64,000 nucleotides of DNA from Streptomyces hundungensis (GTDB lineage: Bacteria; Actinomycetota; Actinomycetes; Streptomycetales; Streptomycetaceae). The notes under the pieces were generated by a model. That model made no database searches. It saw nothing but the letters and a program-made list of their open reading frames with translations, and had not been told where the DNA came from. The stretch lies in the NCBI RefSeq assembly GCF_003627815.1, contig NZ_CP032698.1:7998001-8062000 (forward strand). The letters are read 5' to 3'. A program made the position numbers and the translations under genes. Shown one piece after another: positions 24,864 to 34,885 of the stretch (the first letter of the stretch is position 1; each line of letters starts with the position of its first letter).

Positions 24864-25395
24864 GGCTTACCCTCCTCCTTCTCTCTCGTGGACTCGCGGG
24901 AATGTCTATCTGTCGCGCACTCTGGCAGCAGGTGCCCGGCACGCGCCAATTGGATCAGCTCGCCGGGTGAGTTATCGGCCACGCAAAGATGACAGAGAAG
25001 GATTCCCGAAGGCTCGCGGAGGGCTGGTGACGAGGGAAATTCCCTCATCGTTCTCGCCGACTTTTCTTGAGGGGTTCGGCGTGATCTGCCGTCGGTATAC
25101 GACAAGCAAAGGGGAGAGGGCGGCGCGGATATACCGAGGTGTCAGGGGAGTGGGCCACCAAACACCTTCAGGGCGCCCGAGGTGGTCGGGCCGGGATCGA
25201 CCCGCTCGGCTCGGACGATCTGGCCCGGTGCCGCCGGCAGCCGGCACGCGGCCCCTGACCGCTACTTGGGCCCGCACAACCCGCTGAAGGCGGGCAGGCC
25301 AAGGACTCGATTCCACCCTCGTACGCGCCGTGCCCGACGTAGCCTGCTGGACGGTGCTCAGCCACCGTACGTACACCAGCGATCGGGGGGATCTG
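24864..25395. other. Gene-free upstream region between secreted protein and kinase genes
   Basis: These 532 bp contain the divergent promoters of the small secreted protein and the kinase. A 63-codon frame (24860-25048, minus) overlaps the secreted-protein start by ATGA but has poor third-position bias, so I do not call it. AT content is locally higher around 24990-25130. No repeat or strong hairpin is seen. Confidence 0.5.
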
Positions 25396-26916
25396 TTGTC
25401 CGTACTGCCGCCGCCCCGGGGCGTTCCGCCCACCGCGGCCACCCCGGGCCTGGTCCTGGCCGCCGGCCGCTACCAGCTCACCTCACCCTTGGGCTCCGGT
25501 GGATTCGGCCGGGTCTGGCTCGCCCGCGATCACCAGCTGAACGTCAACGTCGCCATCAAGGAGGTGTACGTCCCACCGGGCAGCACTTCCGAGGAGACCG
25601 CCGAACGCGTGGAGCGCGCGGCCTGGGAGGCCCGTCACGCCGCCCAGTTGCGAGACCATCCCAACGTAGTCGCCGTGCACGACGTGGTTGTCGAGCGTGG
25701 TGTGCCGTGGACGGTCATGCAGTACGTCGCGGGGCGTTCCCTGGCCGAGGAGATCCGCCAAAGCGGCCCCGTTGACGAGGAGTTGGGTGAGCGGGTGGCG
25801 CTCGCGATGGTGGCGGCTCTGGCTGCCTGCCACCGGGCCGACATCATGCACCGGGACGTCAAGCCCGCCAACATCATGCTCGCCGAGGACGGCACGGTGA
25901 TGCTCACCGACTTCGGCATCGCCAAGCAGGCCGGCCAGTCCCCGATGACCGGGCAGGACCTCGTCATCGGCTCCCTGGAGTACATAGCCCCCGAGCGGGC
26001 CCGCGGTAAGCCGGCCACCCCGGCCTCCGACTTCTTCTCGCTCGGGGTGACGCTCTACCACGCGACCGAGGGCGTCTCCCCGTTCGACCGGGGCTCCGGA
26101 ATGGCCAGCCTCTCGGCGGTCCTGCTGGACGAACTCCCCGCACCGGCGCGAGCGAGCAGACGGTTGGCCCGCGTCATCAAGGGGTTCACGGTCAAGGACC
26201 CTGAGCAGCGCATGACCGCCGACCAGGCGGCGAACGTCCTGCGGGCGAGCGAGGAAACCACGGCGCCGAAACAGAAGAGGGCGCCGAAACAGAAGACGGC
26301 GCCGAAGCAGAAGACGGCGCCGACGATCAAGGAGCTGATGGCCGCCAAGGCGGCAAAAGACCCCGCTCGCGGACCCGTCAAGGCGGCAGGGGCCCCTGCT
26401 CGCGGGCCCGCCAAGGCCGCAGGAACCGACGCTCCCGGGCCCGCCAAACCCGCAGGCGTCCCCGCGCCCAGGCCCATCAAAGCCGTGAAGGCGGCCGGAC
26501 CCGCGGCCCCCGGGGCCGGCAGCACGAAGAGCAACAGCGACAGCGCCGTCGGGTTCTTGGTGCTGGTCGTCCTGGTTGCCCTGTTCTTTCATCAACCGAT
26601 CTGGAACTACGTCCACGACCACCTCCTCGATACCACCCCCTACACGATGAAGAACATCAAGCAGGGCCAGTGCTTCGCGCTCACCAGCTCGAACTCGAAC
26701 TGGTCTCCCGCCGAGTGCGACGAAAAGCAGGCCCCGGGGACGGAGCTGTGGCAGGTCCTCAGGCGCTTCGACGACCCTGCCGCCACCTGTTCCCCGGTCT
26801 CGGTGCCCGGATGGCCCACCAAGTCCGTGATCGGCACCTACCCGGGTGACGAGTCCCACCGGCAGTTCACGCCGAAGGACAGCTCGTACATCCTGTGCGC
26901 CCAAAGGCACCTGTAG
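25396..26916 (+). CDS. Transmembrane serine/threonine protein kinase
   Basis: This protein of about 506 residues has a Hanks-type kinase domain (about residues 25-285): GSGGFG loop, Lys in VAIKEV, HRDVKPANIM catalytic loop, DFGIAKQ and APERARG. A linker follows with APKQKT and APARGPAKAAG repeats, then one membrane helix (VGFLVLVVLVALFF) and an outer domain of about 110 residues with three Cys. The outer domain presumably senses the envelope or a ligand. TTG 25396 follows GGGGGG; an in-frame GTG at 25330 is an alternative. Confidence 0.88.
   Translation: MSVLPPPRGVPPTAATPGLVLAAGRYQLTSPLGSGGFGRVWLARDHQLNVNVAIKEVYVPPGSTSEETAERVERAAWEARHAAQLRDHPNVVAVHDVVVERGVPWTVMQYVAGRSLAEEIRQSGPVDEELGERVALAMVAALAACHRADIMHRDVKPANIMLAEDGTVMLTDFGIAKQAGQSPMTGQDLVIGSLEYIAPERARGKPATPASDFFSLGVTLYHATEGVSPFDRGSGMASLSAVLLDELPAPARASRRLARVIKGFTVKDPEQRMTADQAANVLRASEETTAPKQKRAPKQKTAPKQKTAPTIKELMAAKAAKDPARGPVKAAGAPARGPAKAAGTDAPGPAKPAGVPAPRPIKAVKAAGPAAPGAGSTKSNSDSAVGFLVLVVLVALFFHQPIWNYVHDHLLDTTPYTMKNIKQGQCFALTSSNSNWSPAECDEKQAPGTELWQVLRRFDDPAATCSPVSVPGWPTKSVIGTYPGDESHRQFTPKDSSYILCAQRHL
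26263..26316 (+). repeat. 18-bp in-gene tandem repeat, three copies
   Basis: Three nearly identical 18-bp units encode the APKQK(T/R) repeats of the kinase linker. Copy number changes here would alter only linker length. A longer region of imperfect APARGPAKAAG repeats follows to about 26500. Confidence 0.75.
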
Positions 26917-27010
26917 GGACCTTTGGCGGGTGGTGCCGGGGAAGGCGATCGCGCCTGCGAGGACGGTGGCCCGGCCTGGGCTGTGGTCCATCAGGAGCCG
27001 TTGGGCGTAC

Positions 27011-28630
27011 ATGAATGGCCCGATCCCGGATACGCGGTCACTCATGGTGCGTTTTGGGGCCGTAGCCCTGCTCATTGTGTGTGCCGCCGCGGCCATGGTC
27101 TCGGCGGTTGTCGTCTCGCCCTGGTGGTGGTTCGCGGGCTTCCTCATAGGTGTCCTCGCGCTGGTCGGCTGCTACGACCTGCTGCAACGGCGCCACTCGG
27201 TGTTGCGCAACTACCCGGTGCTCGGGCACGCCCGTTTCCTCCTGGAGGCGATCCGCCCCGAACTCCAGCAGTACTTCGTGGAGCGCAATTACGACGGCCG
27301 CCCCTACGACCGCGACACCCGCAGCATCGTCTACGAGCGGGCCAAGGGCGTGGACGCGGAGGAGCCCTTCGGCAGCGAGCGCGACATGTACAGCCGCGGC
27401 TACGAGTTCCTGGTGCCGTCGATGCATCCGGTCGACATGCCGAAGCACCCGCCGCGCGTGCGCGTCGGCGGTCCGGACTGCACCCGCCCGTACGACATGG
27501 CGCTGCTCAACGTCTCCGCGATGAGCTTCGGCTCCCTCTCCGGCAACGCGGTCCTCGCCCTCAACACGGGGGCGGCACGCGGAGGCTTCGCCCATGACAC
27601 CGGCGAGGGCGGTCTGTCCGAGTACCACCTGAAGCCCGGCGGCGACATCATCTGGGAGATCGGCACCGGATACTTCGGCTGCCGCACCAAGGACGGCGAC
27701 TTCGACCCGGACAAGTTCCGCGAGAAGGCGGCCCATCCGGCCGTCAAGTGCGTATCCCTCAAGCTTTCCCAGGGTGCCAAACCCGGCATCGGCGGCGTGC
27801 TGCCCGGTAGCAAGGTCAACAGCGAGATCGCTCAGGTCCGTGGCGTCCCGGAAGGTGAGACGGTCATCTCGCCGCCGTACCATCGAGCCTTCGGCACTCC
27901 ACGCGAGCTGGTGCGGTTCCTGGCCCGGATGCGGGAGCTCGCCGACGGCAAACCGGTCGGCTTCAAGCTGTGTCCCGGCTCCCGCGTGCAGTTCCTCGCC
28001 GTGTGCAAGGCGATGCTCGCCGAGGACATCACCCCGGACTTCATCATCGTCGACGGCGCCGAAGGCGGCACCGGCGCCGCCCCGCTGGAGTTCGCCGACC
28101 ACCTGGGCATGCCGCTCACCGAAGGGCTGATCACCGTCCACAACGCGCTGGTCGGCGCCGGGCTGCGCGACCGCATCCGGGTCGGCGCCAGCGGCAAGGT
28201 CGCCACGGGCGCGGACATCGTCAAGCGCCTCGCCATGGGCGCCGACTGGACGAACGCGGCCCGCGCCATGATGTTCGCCGTCGGCTGCATCCAGGCCCAG
28301 CGCTGTCACACCAACCGCTGCCCCACCGGCGTCACCACCCAGGACCCGCGCCGGGCCCGTGCCCTCGACGTCGTCGACAAGTCCGAACGGGTCCGCCGCT
28401 ACCAGGAGGCGACCGTCTCCAGCGCCTTGCAGATCATGGCCGCGATGGGGGCCTCCGGCCCCGGTGATCTCGGCCCGCACCTGGTGCGCCGCCGCGCCAC
28501 CGACGCCGACGACTTCCGCTCGTACGCGGAGCTCTACGAATGGCTGAAGCCCGGCGAGCTGATCGTGGACCCGCCCACGGGGTGGGCCGCCGACTGGAAG
28601 GCAGCCGACCCGGACAGCTTCACCGGCTGA
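27011..28630 (+). CDS. FMN-binding glutamate synthase-like membrane protein
   Basis: This 539-residue protein has two N-terminal membrane helices (FGAVALLIVCAAAAMVSAVV and the WWWFAGFLIGVLALVG segment). A glutamate-synthase large-subunit-like barrel follows with GEGGLSEYH, DGAEGGTGAAP and the Fe-S cysteine cluster CIQAQRCHTNRCPTGV. The amidotransferase and C-terminal GXGXG domains of true GltB are absent, so it is the archaeal-type/FMN-binding relative of unknown substrate. ATG 27011 is used; the AGGAG upstream is rather distant, and ATG 27044 is an alternative. Confidence 0.85.
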   Translation: MNGPIPDTRSLMVRFGAVALLIVCAAAAMVSAVVVSPWWWFAGFLIGVLALVGCYDLLQRRHSVLRNYPVLGHARFLLEAIRPELQQYFVERNYDGRPYDRDTRSIVYERAKGVDAEEPFGSERDMYSRGYEFLVPSMHPVDMPKHPPRVRVGGPDCTRPYDMALLNVSAMSFGSLSGNAVLALNTGAARGGFAHDTGEGGLSEYHLKPGGDIIWEIGTGYFGCRTKDGDFDPDKFREKAAHPAVKCVSLKLSQGAKPGIGGVLPGSKVNSEIAQVRGVPEGETVISPPYHRAFGTPRELVRFLARMRELADGKPVGFKLCPGSRVQFLAVCKAMLAEDITPDFIIVDGAEGGTGAAPLEFADHLGMPLTEGLITVHNALVGAGLRDRIRVGASGKVATGADIVKRLAMGADWTNAARAMMFAVGCIQAQRCHTNRCPTGVTTQDPRRARALDVVDKSERVRRYQEATVSSALQIMAAMGASGPGDLGPHLVRRRATDADDFRSYAELYEWLKPGELIVDPPTGWAADWKAADPDSFTG

Positions 28631-28774
28631 ACACCCCGGGCGTCCTGCCCACCCTCAGTCCGGTGGAGCGTTCGCGTCGGACTCACGGGTCATGTGAACC
28701 CGACACCAGCATCCCCGAAAGACGCCGCAGGCCGGATCCCGCAAGCCGGCGGCCCACAGAAAGGTCACGCACTC

Positions 28775-30502
28775 ATGTCTCGTACCGTCGCCCGCCTCTT
28801 CACCGACGCGCTGGAGGAACTCGGCGTGCGGCACGTCTTCGGTGTCGTCGGTGATGCGCTCAACCCGTTCACCGACGCCATCCGGACCTCCAAGAACCTC
28901 ACCTGGGTCGGCTGCCGCCACGAAGAGGCAGCCGCGTTCGCCGCCGGAGCACAGTCGCAGCTCACCGACACGCTCGGCGTGTGCATGGGCACCGTGGGAC
29001 CCGGCGCCGTGCACCTGCTCAACGGCCTGTACGACGCGGCCAAGAGCGGCACGCCCGTGCTCGCCATCGCCGGGCAGGTCCCCCTCTCCGAGGTCGGCAC
29101 CGACTACTTCCAGGAAGTCGACAACGACCTGCTCTTCAAGGACGTCGCCGTCTTCCGCGCCACCGTCACCTCGCCCGAACAGCTGCCGGCTCTCCTGGAG
29201 GTCGCCGTGCGCACCGCCATCGGGCGCCGGGGCGTCGCCGTCCTCACCGTTCCCGGCGACATCGGCGACCAGAAACTGCCGGCCGACCGCCCGGTGCGGC
29301 TCTCCGTCGCCCGCTCCGAGAACCGGCCCGACGACCCCGCCCTCGACGAGGCCGCCCGCCTCATCGACGACGGCGGGAACGTCACCCTGCTCGTCGGCCG
29401 CGGGGCCCGCACCTCCCGCGACGACGTCCTCGCCCTCGCCGACCGGCTCGCCGCGCCCATGGTGGTCACCCTCAAAGCCAAGGAAGGCTTCGAGGACGAC
29501 AACCCCTTCCAGGTCGGCCAGACCGGCCTGATCGGCAACCCGGCCGCCGCCCACGCCATGGACCACGCCGACACCCTGGTCCTGCTGGGCACCGACTTCC
29601 CCTACCGCGAGTGGTATCCCGAGGGCAAGAAGGTCGTCCAGGTCGACCGCGTCGCCGAACACATCGGACGGCGCGTACCCGTCGACGTGGCGCTCGCCGC
29701 CGACGTCGGCCCCACCGTGCGCGGGCTCCTGGAGCGCGTCGCCGCCCGCGAGGACCGGAAGCACCTCGACGCCGCGCGCGAGAAGTTCGCCGACTGGCAG
29801 GACGGACAGCGTCGCCTCGCCGCCCCCGGCCACGACAAGGGCCTGATCGGCAAGGTCCGTTCGGCCTTCGACAACCGGGACCATCTCGTACGCCCCGAGG
29901 CGCTCGCCGCCGCGGTGGACGCCGCGGCCGACGACAACGCCATTTTCACCTCCGACACCGGGATGGCCACGGTCTGGCTCTCCCGCTTCGTCGAGATGCG
30001 CGGCAGCCGCCGACTCATCGGCTCCTACAACCTCGGTTCCATGGCCAACGCGATGCCGCAGGCCATCGGCGCCCAGCTCCTCGACCGCGACCGGCAAACT
30101 GTCGCGTTCTGCGGCGACGGCGGCCTGTCGATGCTGCTCGGCGACCTCATGACCATCCACACCGAACGACTGCCCATCAAGCTCGTCGTCTTCGACAACC
30201 AGCGCCTGGGCATGGTGAAGCTCGAACAGGAACAGGCGGGGCTCCCTGAGTTCGGCACCGTCCTGGACAACCCGGACTTCGCCGCGGTCGCCGAGGCACT
30301 CGGCATCAAGGGCATCCGAGTGGAGCGCGCCGAGGACCTGGCCGAGGCGGTCCAGCGCGCCTTCGCCGAGCCCGGACCCGTCCTCCTCGACGTGCTGACC
30401 AACCCCGACGAAATCGCCGTACCCGCCAAGCCCACCGTCCAGCAGGGGTGGGGCTTCGCCATCGCCAAGGTCCGCGAGAACCTGCACAGCACGGGAAGCT
30501 GA
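28775..30502 (+). CDS. poxB: Thiamine-diphosphate-dependent pyruvate oxidase/dehydrogenase (PoxB-like)
   Basis: This 575-residue enzyme has the three-domain architecture of the pyruvate oxidase family. The catalytic Glu is in RHEEAAAFAAGAQ. The central FAD/ADP-type domain spans about 190-330. The thiamine-diphosphate motif begins GDGGLSMLLGD and ends VVFDNQ. The C-terminus QGWGFAIAKVREN fits the actinobacterial pyruvate dehydrogenase (quinone) group. It would turn pyruvate into acetate and CO2 and feed electrons to the membrane. AAAGG precedes ATG 28775. The symbol is by homology; acetolactate-synthase-like activity is less likely. Confidence 0.8.
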   Translation: MSRTVARLFTDALEELGVRHVFGVVGDALNPFTDAIRTSKNLTWVGCRHEEAAAFAAGAQSQLTDTLGVCMGTVGPGAVHLLNGLYDAAKSGTPVLAIAGQVPLSEVGTDYFQEVDNDLLFKDVAVFRATVTSPEQLPALLEVAVRTAIGRRGVAVLTVPGDIGDQKLPADRPVRLSVARSENRPDDPALDEAARLIDDGGNVTLLVGRGARTSRDDVLALADRLAAPMVVTLKAKEGFEDDNPFQVGQTGLIGNPAAAHAMDHADTLVLLGTDFPYREWYPEGKKVVQVDRVAEHIGRRVPVDVALAADVGPTVRGLLERVAAREDRKHLDAAREKFADWQDGQRRLAAPGHDKGLIGKVRSAFDNRDHLVRPEALAAAVDAAADDNAIFTSDTGMATVWLSRFVEMRGSRRLIGSYNLGSMANAMPQAIGAQLLDRDRQTVAFCGDGGLSMLLGDLMTIHTERLPIKLVVFDNQRLGMVKLEQEQAGLPEFGTVLDNPDFAAVAEALGIKGIRVERAEDLAEAVQRAFAEPGPVLLDVLTNPDEIAVPAKPTVQQGWGFAIAKVRENLHSTGS

Positions 30503-30745
30503 CTACCGCGAGGGGACGAAGCAGCGGGGGTACGGACCGTACGGACCGGTTCGGCGGGTGCCGGGCCGGTCTCATGGACCGGGCGGGCAGACCGCCCCGC
30601 CCGGCCCCGGCGCCCTCAGGCTCGGGCGGCACTGGGAAGGCCCGGGGAGCCGTCAATGGCAATCGCTCCACCGTCTCGCGGCCAACCGAGTGTGCAACTG
30701 AGGGCAGCCGTTACGCGCCCGAGTTCCCCGCTTCCGACAATCCGC

Positions 30746-31684
30746 TCAGGGAATGACGTGGCCGGCCGCGCTGAAGAGGCGGTACCACTCCTCGCGGGTG
30801 AGCGGGATCTCTGAGCCGGCTGCGGACTCGGCCACCCGGCCCGGGTTGGTGGTACCGAGTACCACCTGCATGTTCGCCGGATGGCGGGTGATCCATGCGA
30901 CGGCGATACCCGTCGGGGTCACCCCGTACTTCGTCGCCAGTTCGTCCAGGGCCGAGTTGAGCTCCGGGTAGTGCTCGGTGTCGCCGATGAAGACCCCGTC
31001 GAAGAATCCCTTCTGGAACGGTGACCATGCTTGCAGCGTGATGCCGTGCAACCGCGCGTAGTCGAGCAGCCCGTTGTCGCGGTCGAGCGACTGGTCGAGT
31101 CCGCCCATGTTCGCCGCGATCCCCGAGGCGATCAACGGGCAGTGCGTGATGCTCAGTTGCACCTGATTGGCCACCAGCGGCTGCTGAACCGCTGTCTTGA
31201 GCAGGCTGATCTGTCCGGGGGTGTGGTTGGAGACCCCGAAGTTCACCACCTTCCCGGCCGCGTGCAACTCGTCGAAGGCCGCCGCCACCTCCGCGGGTTC
31301 GACGAGGGTGTCGGGACGGTGCAGCAGGAGTACGTCGAGATAGTCGGTGCGCAGGGCCGCCAGGGACTCCTCGACGGTACGCACGATGTGCTCCCGGGAG
31401 AAGTCGAAGAAGCCCGGCCGGATGCCGACCTTGCTCTGGATGACGATCGACTCGCGGTCTGCGGCGGAGAGTTTGACGGCCTCTCCGAAGCGCTCCTCAC
31501 ACGCGTGGCGCGACGGCCCGTAGATGTCGGCGTGATCGAAAACGTTGATCCCGGCGTCCCGTGCGCTGCCGTACAGGGTGCGGATGGCCTCGTCTTCGAG
31601 TTCGGCGATGCGCATCAGTCCCAGGACGACGTTGGAAGCCCGCAGTTCGGTCTGAGGGAAGGCGATGGTCTTCATGGCATCCAT
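30746..31684 (-). CDS. Aldo/keto reductase (YdhF-like)
   Basis: This 312-residue NADPH-dependent oxidoreductase has the AKR features: Asp and Tyr in INVFDHADIYG, Lys in VIQSKVGIRPG, His in LLLHRPDTL and the NFGVSNHTP cofactor loop. The overall pattern fits the YdhF group. The substrate is unknown. ATG 31684 or ATG 31675 could be the start. A 24-bp-armed hairpin separates it from the PIG-L gene upstream. Confidence 0.88.
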   Translation of the reverse strand: MDAMKTIAFPQTELRASNVVLGLMRIAELEDEAIRTLYGSARDAGINVFDHADIYGPSRHACEERFGEAVKLSAADRESIVIQSKVGIRPGFFDFSREHIVRTVEESLAALRTDYLDVLLLHRPDTLVEPAEVAAAFDELHAAGKVVNFGVSNHTPGQISLLKTAVQQPLVANQVQLSITHCPLIASGIAANMGGLDQSLDRDNGLLDYARLHGITLQAWSPFQKGFFDGVFIGDTEHYPELNSALDELATKYGVTPTGIAVAWITRHPANMQVVLGTTNPGRVAESAAGSEIPLTREEWYRLFSAAGHVIP

Positions 31685-31774
31685 CCTGTCCGATCGCCTC
31701 CGCCTCTGCCTCCGTCTTTGCCTCCGCGCCCCACCCTCGGCCCGCAGATGTCTGCCCCGGGTGACTCCTTACCG

Positions 31775-31832
31775 GCGCGCGGCCCGCCGCCGGGCGGCTC
31801 GGATGCGGGCCGCCGGGCGGCGGGCCGCGCGC
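31775..31832 (-). terminator. Very long hairpin terminator
   Basis: Arms of 24 bp (31775-31798 and 31809-31832) pair with a single mismatch around a 10-base loop. It lies 30 bp past the stop of the PIG-L gene and before the aldo/keto reductase start, so it insulates the two minus-strand genes. Confidence 0.85.
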
Positions 31833-31862
31833 GACGCTGCCAGGCCTAAAAGGGCCGGGGGG

Positions 31863-32696
31863 TCAGCGCAGACCGGCGAACAGGTCGTTCTCGGGCAGGG
31901 CCGCTCCGGTGCTGTCCTGGACGCGTACGAAGGTCTCGACGCCCATCAGTTCCGTGAACCTTTCCTGGCCCATCCTCAGGAAGAAGATGTTCTCCCCCTG
32001 ACTCGCGTGCGCTGCCAGCGCGTCGAATTTCTGGGCGCCGAACGCCGAGATGTCCACCCATGTGGTGATCTCCTCGTCCGGGAGCCCGATCTTCGCCATC
32101 GCGGCGGCCTCGGCGGGATCCGGCTCCGGAGCGCTCGGATCGAACTCGCGCATGACTTCGCCGAACCGCTGCATCATCGCGCGGGGAGCCGTCGTCCAGT
32201 ACACCTTCGGCGTCCGGGCGGTCAGAGCGAGCGCCGCCATGGTGATGCGGTTGGCTTGGATGTGGTCCGGGTGGCCATAGAACCCGTTCTCATCATAGGT
32301 GACGACCACATCCGGTTCGTAATGCCGTATGAGCTCCGCGAGACGGGCCGCGCCCTCCTCCACCGGTGTCTGCCAGAACGATCCGGGGGCGTCATTGGTG
32401 GGCCAGCCCATCATTCCGGAATCGGCGTAGTCCAGCATCTCCAGATGACTGATCTTCAGGATGGCGCAGCTCGCCTCGAGTTCCTCACGCCGCATCGCCG
32501 CGATGGCAGCCGGATCATGCCCGGGCTCTCCCGGTTTGGCTCCTCCGGGCCCGTCTCCGCACCCGCCGTCGGTACAGGTCACCAGGACCGTACGCATGCC
32601 TTCTGCCGCGTAACGGGCGAGAATTCCTCCCGTGCTGGTGGCCTCGTCATCGGGGTGGGCGTGCACTGCCATCAGGGTCAAGGGCCGAGCGTTCAC
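31863..32696 (-). CDS. PIG-L-family amidase/deacetylase (mycothiol S-conjugate amidase-like)
   Basis: This 277-residue zinc hydrolase has AHPDDE near the start, DGGCGDGPGG, and YGHPDHIQANR, the metal and substrate motifs of the MshB/Mca group. Actinobacteria use Mca to cleave mycothiol S-conjugates in detoxification and MshB to make mycothiol. The sequence looks like an Mca-type paralogue rather than the single-copy housekeeping gene; this cannot be settled here. GTG 32696 follows GGAGAA at ideal distance. Confidence 0.8.
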   Translation of the reverse strand: MNARPLTLMAVHAHPDDEATSTGGILARYAAEGMRTVLVTCTDGGCGDGPGGAKPGEPGHDPAAIAAMRREELEASCAILKISHLEMLDYADSGMMGWPTNDAPGSFWQTPVEEGAARLAELIRHYEPDVVVTYDENGFYGHPDHIQANRITMAALALTARTPKVYWTTAPRAMMQRFGEVMREFDPSAPEPDPAEAAAMAKIGLPDEEITTWVDISAFGAQKFDALAAHASQGENIFFLRMGQERFTELMGVETFVRVQDSTGAALPENDLFAGLR

Positions 32697-32950
32697 GAAA
32701 TGTTCTCCTGTGCGAAGAGGGAGCTCCAACTGGAACCGGCCGGACGGGCGCCGCCGGAGCGGGACCAGTCCTGCCGACCCATTGTTACCTCACGCGTCGC
32801 TACAGGTACGCCGTGACACAGCGGCCCTCAGGTCCTGGACGCCCCGCCTCCTCGCTGCCGATGGCAGTAACTCCTTTTGGCCGTACGGGTGTTGGCAGCT
32901 GATGTCGGCCAGGATGAAATCCGGTACCGGGACGCCCGGCCCACCCGTGA

Positions 32951-33163
32951 CTACGCGGGGTGCGGGCGTTCGTGGCGATCGGCGGGTTCGGCGCACTGCT
33001 GGCCGAAGAGCTCGGTGGTGCAGGGGCCGCCGTCGCCCGTGTAGACGTGGTGGCGGATGGGGTCGAGCGGAATGCTGACCTGTCCGCCCATGGGGGCCGG
33101 TGTGGGTTGTGCGAGTTGCGCCTCGAGCCGGGTGATCCGGGACATCAGGTCATCGCTGGTCAC
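32951..33163 (-). CDS. Small hypothetical protein
   Basis: This 70-residue protein starts with a short coiled-coil-like segment (LMSRITRLEAQLAQPTPAP). A polar part with two Cys (PCTTELFGQQCAEPADRHER) follows. GGGAGAAG precedes GTG 33163. It could be a small metal-binding or adaptor protein; nothing further can be said. Confidence 0.6.
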   Translation of the reverse strand: MTSDDLMSRITRLEAQLAQPTPAPMGGQVSIPLDPIRHHVYTGDGGPCTTELFGQQCAEPADRHERPHPA

Positions 33164-33340
33164 GGGGCTTCTCCCTCGGTAGCGGGTGGTTACGCCGCTC
33201 CTACCCGTTCCGTCGGGAGGCGGTCCCCTGGAGGTCGCCTGATTTTTGGAGGCACGGTCCCAGGCGTGTAGGTGTCCAGGCGTTTAGGCGCTCGGGTGGC
33301 CGGCCGGCCCGGATGGGGCGGGACGGGACGGGGCGGGGCG

Positions 33341-33784
33341 TCAGACGGTGCGCTTCAGTCCCGTCGCGAACGACCGGGCCGCCGCGAGATCACTGTCGTC
33401 CGGGCGCCCCTTGCGGATTCCACCCACCGGCTTGAACGGCGCCCAGGTGTCGAAACCACGGCAGGAGAACGTGTCGGTCACCTCGAAGCCCTTGCCCTGC
33501 AACAGTCGCACCATCGGGCCGAGACGAGGCGCGGGCAGACCGCTCGTCGCGAACACGAACGCACGCCCCTGCTGCCGGGGGAGTGCGGAGACGAACTCAC
33601 GAAGCTGCTGGTGGAACCTGTGCAAGAAGATTCCCGAACCGAAGCCGATGAGGCCATAGCCCTCCATGCCGTCGACCTCTTCCGGTGCCACGACGGGCGC
33701 CTCCAACACCTCGCCCATCGCCTCGGCGACCTTGCGCGTGTTCCCGTGCGAAACCGACGTGCAGATGATCAGAGCCCTACCCAT
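33341..33784 (-). CDS. Flavodoxin-domain protein
   Basis: This 147-residue protein has the FMN phosphate loop TSVSHGNTRK and the GFGSGIFLHRFH segment after the second strand. It resembles flavodoxin/protoporphyrinogen-oxidase-like proteins that carry electrons in the cytoplasm. GGAGGGAG stands six bases before ATG 33784. Its redox partner is not in the neighbourhood. Confidence 0.82.
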   Translation of the reverse strand: MGRALIICTSVSHGNTRKVAEAMGEVLEAPVVAPEEVDGMEGYGLIGFGSGIFLHRFHQQLREFVSALPRQQGRAFVFATSGLPAPRLGPMVRLLQGKGFEVTDTFSCRGFDTWAPFKPVGGIRKGRPDDSDLAAARSFATGLKRTV

Positions 33785-33898
33785 CACGTACTCCCTCCGC
33801 TGCTGTCTCGCCTGTCACATCCGAACACACGGTGATCGTCGGCGGGGGACGATTCCGCGAGGTCGTGCAGCAACAGCGGCTGTTGCCGGGCGGCGACG

Positions 33899-34612
33899 TC
33901 AGCCCTTCACGTTGGGGCTCAGCTGGTGGCACAGCTTCACGAAAAGGTCCAGATTGGGGATGACGTATGCATGCGCGGAGCCCGGGACCGTCGACCTCCT
34001 CTGACGGCCGTTGAACATGAAGGAGCCGAGAGTGAACCCGATCTCGATGATCTCCGTCCAGGCGGCCGAGTACTTCTTGTCCGAGACGCCGTGCTGATCG
34101 ACCGTGTAAGGGCCGAAAGTGATCCGCTCACCGCGCTGGATGCGCGCGAGTGTCTTGCCCAACTGCGCACGGGTGACGCACGTTTGAATGTGGTCGCCCC
34201 ACATGTGGGGGTAGAGGAACCCGGGACCGTTCACCCATGAGGTGATACCGAGAGCCGTCTTGTCGGCCTTGAACACGGGGGCTCTGCCGAAGCCTATGTT
34301 CAGGGCGCTCCCCGCCGGATCGATCAGAACGGAACATGCCTCCGCGTTGACACCGTTGATGGTGCGGCGGTATTGCAGCACGCGCACGGTTTCCCAGTCG
34401 TACGCGGACAGGTAGCCCTCCGGCATCGTCACCACCAAGCCGCCCGTGAAGAAGTAGAGCCTCGCGTCCTGCGACTTCCTCCATCTCCAGCCCTGATTCG
34501 TGGCCAAGGTGTCGACCCAGTCGCCCAGGCCGCACTGGGCGGCGAGTGCGGCAGCGTCCGCGGTCGGCCGTTCGGAACGGATGTGCGCGATGGCGTCCTG
34601 GTCCTGGCTCAT
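33899..34612 (-). CDS. DUF6585-like protein
   Basis: This 237-residue soluble protein has a beta-rich core resembling the Streptomyces DUF6585 family, with RGERITFGPYTVDQHGVSD and AAWTEIIEIGF as recognisable landmarks. No membrane helices are seen, unlike many DUF6585 members. GGGGGATC precedes ATG 34612. Function is unknown. Confidence 0.55.
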   Translation of the reverse strand: MSQDQDAIAHIRSERPTADAAALAAQCGLGDWVDTLATNQGWRWRKSQDARLYFFTGGLVVTMPEGYLSAYDWETVRVLQYRRTINGVNAEACSVLIDPAGSALNIGFGRAPVFKADKTALGITSWVNGPGFLYPHMWGDHIQTCVTRAQLGKTLARIQRGERITFGPYTVDQHGVSDKKYSAAWTEIIEIGFTLGSFMFNGRQRRSTVPGSAHAYVIPNLDLFVKLCHQLSPNVKG

Positions 34613-34840
34613 GGAGATCCCCCTGGGTGAAGGTGCGTGTGTCCGAAGATGGGTAGGCCGGCTTGTCACCTGCCGAGGGTGGGTGCGGTCCCGGGGCGGC
34701 CACGGCCGGCCTCCGCGCGCGTGGCTCGTCCACGAGGGGGCTGTCCCGGTGCGAGTCGCTTGTGCCGGCCTGTGCCCCTGCTGGGGGAGTGGTCCGGCGA
34801 GGCCGGGACCGGCTCGTGGTGGACAGCGCTGGTGTCCGCG

Positions 34841-34885
34841 TTCGGTCAGGAGAGACCGGTTAGGACTTCGGTCAGGAGAGACCGG
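34841..34885. repeat. 19-bp direct repeat at a gene end
   Basis: TTCGGTCAGGAGAGACCGG occurs at 34841-34859 and 34867-34885, a 26-bp period. The second copy holds the stop codon of the membrane protein below, so its last codons and stop have been duplicated downstream. Confidence 0.8.

Noticed and set aside
24860..25048. 63-codon frame overlapping the small secreted protein start by ATGA
   Set aside because: Third-position GC is low for this genome, the start context is weak, and the downstream gene has its own very strong ribosome binding site.
28655..30487. Long open frame antisense to poxB
   Set aside because: An artefact of high third-position GC; composition is Gly/Val/Glu-rich and there is no family or start signal.
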